DNA of 5,474 bases from Christensenella sp. UBA7868 (GTDB taxonomy: Bacteria > Bacillota > Clostridia > Christensenellales > UBA1242): contig DLSG01000099.1 of NCBI GenBank assembly GCA_002501285.1, forward strand, positions 29,045-34,518, in the 5' to 3' direction. A program made the position numbers and the translations under genes. Shown piece by piece: positions 1 to 5,235 of this stretch. The first letter of the stretch is position 1; every line of letters begins with the position of its first letter. Under the pieces are notes generated by a model that was not told the DNA's origin, did not search any database, and saw only the letters and a list, made by a program, of their open reading frames with translations.

Positions 1-816
1 AGTGCGTTTACTTATGGTAAAGACGAATCTGCTTACAACACTAAAATGCAAGCAACTTCTAACGGTGCTTCAGAAGTTTATTATCAACCTTTTGGAGATA
101 AATATATTCAAGTTGCACACGTATTATTAAAATATTCTGACGAGCAATCTGAAGAAATTAAAGATTTACAAACAAAATTAAATGCGGGTTATATTACTCC
201 TGAAAAATATCAATCAGAAATTGATAGAATTTCAAGTCAAATTAAAGTAAAAAATAAACTTGATAAAAATGCAGTTGAAAAAACTGTAAACGAAGTTTTC
301 GCTGAAATTGATTCTGCTTTAAAAGCGTGTGGGTCTGATAGCGAAGCAAGAGTTAATAAATTTATTGAATTTATTGAAATGTATAATGGCGATGATGGAA
401 TTATGAGTGCTTTAAATTCTCAAAGTCAATATTATACAATTAATTTAGACACAAATGTAACAGACACAATGATTAAAGAATTTGCTGATGCAAGCAGAAG
501 CCTTTATTCAAAAGATGGCTCAAAAGATTATACTATTTATGAAAGTCCAGTTTTAGGTAGTTATGGCTATCATATCATTTTCTCTGTTGGTACAGTTAAA
601 AACGATATTAGTTTAGAAAATATTGAAAATGTTTCTATTTCTTATTTATATGAAACAGAAGCGATGAAAGGAACAAACAAAAGTTTATTTGACAAAATGC
701 TTGAACTTGTAGATGCAAGCACTTATAGTGAATATCAAGCATCTCTTGTTAAAGATTTGAGAAATGGAAAAACTATAAATTATAATAAAACTGCTTATGA
801 AAGACTTTATAAATAA
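1..816 (+). CDS. PrsA/SurA-like parvulin peptidyl-prolyl isomerase, 5' end missing
   Basis: The reading frame is open from base 1, so the N-terminus lies outside the window; 271 residues are visible. It is probably an extracytoplasmic foldase that isomerises prolyl bonds in secreted proteins. The parvulin signature shows at both ends of the domain. A strand reading VAHVLLKY (visible residues 38-45) carries the first conserved His (H40). The closing GSYGYHIIF (186-194) carries the second (H191). Between them, MYNGDDGIM (127-135) matches the Tyr-Asn-x-Asp-x-Gly stretch common in clostridial parvulins, and EFADASRSL (about 160-168) fits the usual helix. A charged helical insertion (about 47-90) separates the first strand from the rest of the domain. 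About 77 residues follow the domain. The signal peptide or lipobox expected for PrsA would be upstream and cannot be seen. The family call is fairly secure; PrsA versus another SurA-like paralog is open. A terminator follows the gene. Confidence 0.8.
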   Translation, partial: SAFTYGKDESAYNTKMQATSNGASEVYYQPFGDKYIQVAHVLLKYSDEQSEEIKDLQTKLNAGYITPEKYQSEIDRISSQIKVKNKLDKNAVEKTVNEVFAEIDSALKACGSDSEARVNKFIEFIEMYNGDDGIMSALNSQSQYYTINLDTNVTDTMIKEFADASRSLYSKDGSKDYTIYESPVLGSYGYHIIFSVGTVKNDISLENIENVSISYLYETEAMKGTNKSLFDKMLELVDASTYSEYQASLVKDLRNGKTINYNKTAYERLYK

Positions 817-851
817 TAAAAATACTATTAAATTTTAAAATAAATTTTAAC

Positions 852-881
852 AAAATCTTGGATTTATCTCCAAGATTTTTT
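852..881 (+). terminator. Intrinsic terminator after the foldase gene
   Basis: A perfect 11-bp stem (852-862 pairing with 869-879) encloses a six-base loop, TTTATC. The stem core is ATCTTGGA/TCCAAGAT and the 3' side runs into six T (876-881), followed by more T-rich sequence to 894. It begins 36 bases after the foldase stop codon. The rest of the 222-base gap, from 882 to 1004, is AT-rich and shows no gene. Confidence 0.88.
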
Positions 882-1004
882 AATTATTTTTTTTGGTCTA
901 AAATTATATTAAAAAATTTTTATCTTTTAGTTATTTTATAAAATTTTTTTACTGAAATTTACAGATTTTGTTAATAAAATCGTAGCACTTGATCATTAAA
1001 TTAA

Positions 1005-1033
1005 TTGACAAAAATGTTTATATATGTTATATT
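1005..1033 (+). promoter_or_regulatory. Extended -10 promoter placing the RNA start at the ATG of the flippase-like gene
   Basis: The -35 element is consensus TTGACA (1005-1010). A 17-bp spacer follows, then TATATT (1028-1033), extended by TGT at 1025-1027. A start about 7 bases past the hexamer falls near 1040, inside the ATG at 1039-1041. There is no Shine-Dalgarno before that ATG. A short inverted repeat (ATTAA at 995-999, TTAAT at 1001-1005) abuts the -35 and could be chance in such AT-rich DNA. Confidence 0.8.
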
Positions 1034-1038
1034 TAAGT

Positions 1039-2265
1039 ATGCTATTAAAAAGAAAACTAAAAAAGGGAATAGTTAAAAATGTAGAGCTTGTAAAAAAGTC
1101 TTTTTTTAAGGGCAAAATTTTTCAAACCAATTTTAGTTGTTCGTTAAAAAAGAAATATAATGAAGAAGCTGTTATGCAGGCAAGTGAAAGGCTTGCAGAG
1201 CGAAAACAGAAAAAGAAAAAAGTTATCAACATTTTAATGCTTGTTTTAAATTTATGTATTGTTGTTGGATTACTTTTATATTATGCCTTAACAAGCGGAA
1301 TAAAAAGTTTTAAAGAACTTATTTTTGAAAATGTTGCTTATCAATATTTGCTTGCGGCAGTAGGTTTGTTTTTGGCCGCTATTGTTGTTGATACAATTAA
1401 GTATTATCAACTAATTAAAAAAACTTCGGGGAAGAAAAGTATAAAAACCGCACTTAACACCCACATGATTGGTAGGTATTATGATTGTATTACACCATTT
1501 GCTGTTGGGGGTCAACCTTTCCAAATTTATTATTTACATAAAAATGGTTTATCTGGAAGCAAGGCAACAAGTGTTCCACTAGCAAAACAATTTTTCAGTA
1601 TGATTGCGTTTACTTTTATTTCAATCGGAGTTTTAATTTCACATTTCTTTGTCCCAGTAACATCAAGTCCGCTAATTATGATTTTGGCTATTATATCGAT
1701 AATTAGCAATATTGCAATTGTTTCGGTGATTTTATTATTCAGTATATCAAAACGTGTGGGGCCAGCGTTTGTAATTAAGATATTAAAACTTTTAAACAAA
1801 ATGCATATTATAAAAAACTATAAAGTCAAATTCTTTCAAGTTGCTAGGTTTGTAAAAAGTTATCAACGCAGTATTAAAGATTTTTCTAAAAGTGCATGGA
1901 CGATTTTTTCTCAATTATTCTTTGCATTTTTCACATATTTTGCAACATATTCAATAGCATATTTCATTTATCTTGCATTTTTACCTTTAAATCCAACTCC
2001 TGTTTTAGTTAGTTGGGCAGATGTATTTTGTTGTGCAGTTTTATGTGATTTGGTTTCTGGAATTATACCTTTACCAGGTGGAACAGGTATGGCGGAAATC
2101 AGTTTTGATAATTTGTTTAAACGATTGTTTAGTATTACAGTTTTCCCTTGGGCATTAATGATTTGGAGAACTTTAACTTACTTTGTATTTATTATTGTTG
2201 GTGGAATTGCTATGAGTTTTTCATTTATCAAATCATCACGAAAATTAAAGAAAAAATCAAAGTAA
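1039..2265 (+). CDS. Flippase-like polytopic membrane protein (YbhN/UPF0104, LPG-synthase TM family)
   Basis: This is a 408-aa integral membrane protein of the family that includes YbhN and the membrane half of MprF. Members are thought to move or bind lipids in the membrane; the substrate here is unknown. Two family hallmarks are clear: GRYYDCITPFAVGGQPFQIY (about residues 145-164) and IPLPGGTGMAE (343-353). The first membrane helix is about 62-84, with several more up to the C-terminus, which ends in a Lys-rich tail. There is no C-terminal aminoacyl-transferase domain, so it is not a full MprF. An in-frame ATG at 1024 lies inside the promoter's extended -10, so I start at 1039, which would be leaderless. 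The first ~60 residues are basic and soluble. A start at 1174 (MQASERLAERK, behind a weak GAAGAAG) would remove most of them and cannot be excluded. The gene stands alone between two terminators. Confidence 0.87.
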   Translation: MLLKRKLKKGIVKNVELVKKSFFKGKIFQTNFSCSLKKKYNEEAVMQASERLAERKQKKKKVINILMLVLNLCIVVGLLLYYALTSGIKSFKELIFENVAYQYLLAAVGLFLAAIVVDTIKYYQLIKKTSGKKSIKTALNTHMIGRYYDCITPFAVGGQPFQIYYLHKNGLSGSKATSVPLAKQFFSMIAFTFISIGVLISHFFVPVTSSPLIMILAIISIISNIAIVSVILLFSISKRVGPAFVIKILKLLNKMHIIKNYKVKFFQVARFVKSYQRSIKDFSKSAWTIFSQLFFAFFTYFATYSIAYFIYLAFLPLNPTPVLVSWADVFCCAVLCDLVSGIIPLPGGTGMAEISFDNLFKRLFSITVFPWALMIWRTLTYFVFIIVGGIAMSFSFIKSSRKLKKKSK

Positions 2266-2301
2266 ATATTAATATTTTCATTAAAAAGTTAAAAATAATT
2301 A

Positions 2302-2340
2302 TAAAAAAATAATTTTACGAAATGTAAAATTATTTTTTTA
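2302..2340. terminator. Bidirectional terminator between convergent genes
   Basis: A perfect 17-bp inverted repeat (2302-2318 with 2324-2340) has a five-base loop, GAAAT. Each outer arm is a run of seven A on one side and seven T on the other, so transcripts from either direction end in a U-run. It lies 36 bases after the flippase-like stop and 84 bases beyond the stop of the leftward YugP gene. The rest of the 2266-2424 gap holds only a degenerate TTAC/TTAT tract (2362-2389) and a weak imperfect hairpin. Confidence 0.85.
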
Positions 2341-2424
2341 TACCTTAAGCAAAATTTTGAATTTACTTACTTTACTTATTTATTTATTAATTTTAAAAAT
2401 CTATTACTAAACCGATTTAATAAA

Positions 2425-3138
2425 TTAATCTTTATTTCTTTTTACAAAAACTAAAATAAATCTTAAAAAGTTTAACGCAGAATATAGGAAAGCAGCAACA
2501 TAGGTTAAAGCCGCAGCATCTAAAACTTGTTTGGCTTTTGAAATTTCTTCTTCATTTAAAATGTTATTTTCTTTCAAAGTTTTAAGGGCACGTCTGCTTG
2601 CATTAAATTCAACGGGCAATGTTACTAAACTTATCAGAAAACTTAACCCAAAGATTACAATTCCACTAATTAAAAAGATGTTTGCAACTTTTGGAATTAA
2701 CAAAATGAAATCAAAGATTGTTCCAATTATGATTATTGGCATAAGAAGTTTTGAAGAAATATTGTAAATTTTGATTACTAAATTCCTTATTTTATTTGGA
2801 AAATAATTTTGCTTATCTTGAATGGCATGACCACATTCATGTGCGGCAACCCCAATGCTTGAAATTGATGAGGAATTTGCGTTTTGTTTGCTGAGTGCTA
2901 GTGTTTTGTTTTTACTATCGTAATAGTCTGTTAATTTTCCATCAATTTCCTCTATTTGGACATCTATAATTTCGTTTGCACTCATGATTTTTTTTGCACA
3001 TTCTTTTCCTGTTAGATTATTTTGAGCATAATCGGTTGAATATTTATCATAAGTTCGAGTTACTTTTGCTTGAGCATAAATGCTTAAAATAATTGCTGGA
3101 ATAAGAATAGCACCTAAAATATAATAATATAAATACAT
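2425..3138 (-). CDS. yugP: YugP-family membrane zinc metallopeptidase (Zn_peptidase_2)
   Basis: This 237-aa membrane protein matches the YugP family along its whole length. Order of features: N-terminal membrane helix (about 3-22); family segment with NNLTGKECAKKIM (40-52) and DGKLTDYYDSKNKTLALS (66-83); zinc site VAAHECGHAIQ (97-107), with the HExxH at 100-104; two hydrophobic stretches (about 131-172); LPVEFNASRRAL (174-185), whose E177 is a plausible third metal ligand; and a hydrophobic C-terminal helix within LTYVAAFLYSALNFLRFIL. The family is a predicted neutral zinc peptidase of unsettled physiological role. It starts one base after the upstream paralog's stop, so the two are surely co-transcribed. 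It is the only gene here with a strong Shine-Dalgarno. A terminator is shared with the convergent gene. Confidence 0.92.
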   Translation of the reverse strand: MYLYYYILGAILIPAIILSIYAQAKVTRTYDKYSTDYAQNNLTGKECAKKIMSANEIIDVQIEEIDGKLTDYYDSKNKTLALSKQNANSSSISSIGVAAHECGHAIQDKQNYFPNKIRNLVIKIYNISSKLLMPIIIIGTIFDFILLIPKVANIFLISGIVIFGLSFLISLVTLPVEFNASRRALKTLKENNILNEEEISKAKQVLDAAALTYVAAFLYSALNFLRFILVFVKRNKD

Positions 3139-3139
3139 T

Positions 3140-3826
3140 TTAAAACCCCTTTAAAATTTTATTAAAAATTTTTTTGTATCCTTTAAAAATTCCGCCAACA
3201 TAAGTAAAACACGCAAAATTTAAAAGTTTTTTTGCAATTTTTAATTCATTGCTATCAAAAATTTGGTAATCTTTTAAAAGTTTTAGTGCTCTATTGCTGG
3301 CATCTTTTTCAAGAGGAATGATTGTAATTCTTGATAATAAATTGATGATATAAAATACAAGTAAAATTATTGCGGCAATTTTTAAGAAAGTTGTTTCTAA
3401 AAACAAACTCACAATTAAAAATATGATGCCAGGAAGTATTAAAACCGAAGAAATTTTGTTTAAAATTGACAATGTTAGATAAAGATAGAACAATTTGCTT
3501 TTAGATTTGTGTTGCATTGCATGACCTAGTTCGTGCATGGCAATTGTTATATCGCCAACACTTGTTGAATCGAAAACAGTGTCAGATAAAAATATTATTT
3601 TTTGTTTTATGCTGTAACTATTGTCAAGATAAGTTGAAAATTTCCCGACTTTTATATTCAAATTTAAACTAATTATAAAAAATATAATAAGTTCGTGGCT
3701 GGATTTATTGATTTTTGAATCAACTTTTCGTGCTTTTTCATAGTAGTTTATAACAGTTTTATTACTGATTATATTAAGACAAATACCAAAAAATACTATA
3801 CTAATAACTATTATAAAATATATCAC
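3140..3826 (-). CDS. Diverged paralog of the YugP-family zinc metallopeptidase, GTG start
   Basis: A 228-aa protein encoded directly upstream of the YugP gene and clearly related to it. It keeps an N-terminal membrane helix (about 2-21), the zinc site IAMHELGHAMQHK (95-107; HExxH at 98-102), the two central hydrophobic stretches (about 124-168), and IPLEKDASNRAL (170-181), with E173 matching E177 of its neighbour. It departs from the family elsewhere. The LTGxE-type segment is not recognisable, and the C-terminal membrane helix is replaced by a basic, less hydrophobic tail (FKGYKKIFNKILKGF). The metal ligands are intact, so it is probably an active peptidase with a changed specificity or topology, not a decayed copy. 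The start is GTG; the next methionine is only just before the HExxH, too late to be the start. No Shine-Dalgarno precedes it, and a promoter sits directly against the start. Confidence 0.85.
   Translation of the reverse strand: MIYFIIVISIVFFGICLNIISNKTVINYYEKARKVDSKINKSSHELIIFFIISLNLNIKVGKFSTYLDNSYSIKQKIIFLSDTVFDSTSVGDITIAMHELGHAMQHKSKSKLFYLYLTLSILNKISSVLILPGIIFLIVSLFLETTFLKIAAIILLVFYIINLLSRITIIPLEKDASNRALKLLKDYQIFDSNELKIAKKLLNFACFTYVGGIFKGYKKIFNKILKGF
3146..3152 (-). promoter_or_regulatory. Shine-Dalgarno of the downstream peptidase gene
   Basis: On the minus strand, AAAGGGG sits seven bases before the ATG at 3138 and can pair with the 16S rRNA 3' end with one wobble. It is embedded in the last Lys-Gly codons of the upstream paralog. 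It is the only convincing Shine-Dalgarno at any start in the window, and it belongs to the only clearly operon-internal gene. Confidence 0.82.
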
Positions 3827-3832
3827 AAACTT

Positions 3833-3861
3833 ATTATATCAGAAATTTACAAATTTTTTAA
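3833..3861 (-). promoter_or_regulatory. Promoter of the two-peptidase operon, abutting the GTG start
   Basis: Read on the minus strand, a consensus TATAAT (3838-3833) is extended by TGA. A weaker TTAAAA -35 (3861-3856) lies 17 bp upstream. The hexamer ends six bases before the GTG, so the predicted first RNA base is 3826, the G of the start codon. It fills nearly all of the 35-base gap behind the 298-aa gene. No terminator is seen in the gap, so read-through from that gene is also possible. Confidence 0.7.
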
Positions 3862-4758
3862 TTAAAATACATTAATTTTTGAAATTTTATCAAAAGAAAA
3901 ATCAAATGAGAAGATTTTATGGGTTTTATCAGCATAAAACAAAACGACATTTTCGGAATCTAATTCAAGTTTTTTATAATCGCCAAAAAATGATTTTAAA
4001 CTATCAAGTGTGGCGATGTCTTGTAAATGTTGCGTTAGGTAATGTTTTGCAAGATTTATGTTATTTACTTTTAATGCTTGTAAAAAAGCGATCGGTATTA
4101 ATTTTTTGCTGTGAGTAAGTTTTGGGTGAGAGAATTGATAAACCGTCTTTTTTTGAATATTGGTTCCGTTTATTGTTGTTAAAATAGAGTGTTTTGCTAT
4201 GTCTGAAAGATTTGAAAGCAACGAAATTTCGTTGTTTTTTATGTCAATTTTATCGTAATAATCGTTAAATAAAACATTAAAGTTATTGTTAAAAATAAAT
4301 GCATATTTTTCATCAAAAAGAAGTATCTTGTTCGCACCAGATTTTTGAACAGTTACATTTTCAAATAAGCCTTTTAAAGGAATTGTTATGTTAGGGAGAG
4401 TAATATTTGTGCAAAAAGTGTTAAAAACTGAAAAATTTTGTTCGGATAAAATAACTTTCATGTTTTTAACAACTTCTAATTTTAATAGCTTTATTAAATA
4501 AATATTTTTATAACTGTAAATTTCAGTTGAACTACTTTCAATGTTAAGAGAAGATGCCGAGTTTTTAATGTAAATATTGTAAGGCAAAATAAGGTTTTCA
4601 GATTTGACTGTTGGCTCTACGAAAATCGTTAAATTTTCCTTGTCGTTTAAACTTAATTTTAATGTTTGAAAACTGTCTTTTTCAAGTTTTTTAGTGTAAC
4701 TAGAATTTAAACTAATCATGCAGTCAAAATCGGTTTTTATTTTTAAAATATAATCCAT
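3862..4758 (-). CDS. Protein of unknown function, 298 aa
   Basis: I do not recognise this protein. It has no signal peptide and no convincing membrane helix, so it is probably cytoplasmic. Residues 1-200 look beta-rich, with many short alternating hydrophobic strands and numerous Asn/Ser/Lys. Residues 218-258 look helical (IPIAFLQALKVNNINLAKHY is the clearest part) and end in SFFGDY. The C-terminus (262-298) returns to strands. The two cysteines (C13, C116) form no metal motif. It starts at ATG 4758 with no Shine-Dalgarno. Base composition matches the neighbours. It is divergent from the coiled-coil gene and lies upstream of the peptidase pair on the same strand. It may be co-transcribed with the peptidases, but that gives no function. 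It is certainly coding: a long open frame with a consistent residue pattern and no competing gene. Confidence 0.85.
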   Translation of the reverse strand: MDYILKIKTDFDCMISLNSSYTKKLEKDSFQTLKLSLNDKENLTIFVEPTVKSENLILPYNIYIKNSASSLNIESSSTEIYSYKNIYLIKLLKLEVVKNMKVILSEQNFSVFNTFCTNITLPNITIPLKGLFENVTVQKSGANKILLFDEKYAFIFNNNFNVLFNDYYDKIDIKNNEISLLSNLSDIAKHSILTTINGTNIQKKTVYQFSHPKLTHSKKLIPIAFLQALKVNNINLAKHYLTQHLQDIATLDSLKSFFGDYKKLELDSENVVLFYADKTHKIFSFDFSFDKISKINVF

Positions 4759-4763
4759 ATAAT

Positions 4764-4792
4764 ATTTTATTTAATAAAAATTTGATTTATGA
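4764..4792 (-). promoter_or_regulatory. Probable promoter of the 298-aa gene
   Basis: On the minus strand, TAAAAT (4769-4764) ends five bases before the ATG, and those five bases (ATTAT) are the same as before the AddB-like start. The matching -35 position (4792-4787) reads TCATAA, which is poor, and no TG extension is present. The call rests mainly on spacing and the absence of a Shine-Dalgarno, so it is weaker than the other promoters. Confidence 0.45.
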
Positions 4793-4817
4793 GATTTTTT
4801 AAATTTTGATTAAAATT

Positions 4818-4846
4818 TTGAATAAAAATTTTTTATTTGTTAAAAA
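4818..4846 (+). promoter_or_regulatory. Probable extended -10 promoter of the coiled-coil gene
   Basis: TTGAAT (4818-4823), a 17-bp spacer and TAAAAA (4841-4846), extended by TGT at 4838-4840. The predicted RNA start is near 4853, two bases before the ATG at 4855. It lies in the 96-base divergent gap shared with the 298-aa gene; the two promoters do not overlap (4764-4792 versus 4818-4846). The -10 lacks the final T of the consensus, which lowers confidence. Confidence 0.58.
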
Positions 4847-4854
4847 TTTGGGTT

Positions 4855-5163
4855 ATGGAAAATATAATTAATTTTGGTGATTTTAACAAAAAGAAAAGTT
4901 TAACAGATGATGAAATTAAAAGTTTGTTTTTAGGGCTTGTAAATTTAATAAAATCAAATGCTGTTGATGATTTTAGCGTTAAAATGAAAGAAGAAATTTA
5001 TAATAATAACAAAAAATTAAATTCAACCATTTTAGAACTTAAAGTTAAAGATGAAATAATAATAGACTTAAAAAATGAAAACAAAATGCTTAAAAGTAAA
5101 GCAGAAAATTTAGAAAACAAAATTAAACAATTAACCAGAATTGTTGAAAAAAATAATTTGTAA
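4855..5163 (+). CDS. Small coiled-coil protein of unknown function, 102 aa
   Basis: Family not recognised. The first part (residues 1-40) contains LTDDEIKSLFLGLVNLIK (16-33), which looks like one or two amphipathic helices. Residues about 45-98 form a highly charged helix rich in Lys, Glu, Asn and Leu, with heptad-like spacing (for example in LKNENKMLKSKAENLENKIK), so a coiled-coil dimer is likely. There is no signal peptide, membrane helix or cysteine. An in-frame TTG at 4837 would add six residues, but it lies inside the predicted extended -10, so I start at ATG 4855. No Shine-Dalgarno is present. It ends 72 bases before the AddB-like gene, which has its own promoter; no hairpin terminator is visible between them. 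Small coiled-coil proteins often act as adaptors, for example in division or DNA processes, but nothing here decides that. Confidence 0.78.
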   Translation: MENIINFGDFNKKKSLTDDEIKSLFLGLVNLIKSNAVDDFSVKMKEEIYNNNKKLNSTILELKVKDEIIIDLKNENKMLKSKAENLENKIKQLTRIVEKNNL

Positions 5164-5201
5164 ATTTTGTTAATTTGAAATTCTATTTAAACCAAAAATA
5201 T

Positions 5202-5230
5202 TTGAAAATTTTTGAAAAATTTGTTATATT
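5202..5230 (+). promoter_or_regulatory. Extended -10 promoter placing the RNA start at the ATG of the AddB-like gene
   Basis: TTGAAA (5202-5207), a 17-bp spacer, then TATATT (5225-5230) extended by TGT at 5222-5224. The predicted RNA start is 5237, within the ATG at 5236-5238. The nine bases TGTTATATT and the five-base gap to ATG match the flippase-like gene's promoter. No Shine-Dalgarno is present. Confidence 0.78.
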
Positions 5231-5235
5231 ATTAT

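Noticed and set aside
933..950. Palindrome ATTTTATAAAAT followed by six T, resembling a second terminator
   Set aside because: The stem is A/T only and six pairs long with no loop room. Such palindromes are expected by chance at this base composition, and the real terminator is already at 852-881.
1530..1799. Open frame of 89 codons on the minus strand
   Set aside because: It lies wholly inside the flippase-like gene, which has clear family motifs across this stretch. It has no promoter or Shine-Dalgarno of its own and reads as a low-complexity Ile/Thr/Lys shadow.
2362..2389. Degenerate TTAC/TTAT four-base repeat tract
   Set aside because: It is irregular, lies downstream of both convergent genes and is not near a promoter or reading frame, so a phase-variation role is not supported.
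2386..2429. Imperfect hairpin just past the YugP-family stop (13 of 16 positions pair, 12-base loop)
   Set aside because: It is almost all A-T, has three consecutive mismatches, overlaps the stop codon and has no following U-run. The 17-bp perfect repeat nearby explains termination better.
2531..2767. Open frame of 78 codons on the plus strand
   Set aside because: Antisense shadow of the YugP-family gene, whose conserved segments occupy the same bases.
3879..4118. Open frame of 79 codons on the plus strand
   Set aside because: Antisense to the 298-aa gene, with no start signals and no recognisable protein pattern.
1..5163. Possible alternative genetic code (TGA = Trp), considered because of the extreme AT-richness
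   Set aside because: Tryptophan is encoded by TGG where it occurs (for example in the flippase-like gene), no gene needs an internal TGA, and all ends are TAA. The window gives no evidence for recoding, though TAA-only stops cannot exclude it.
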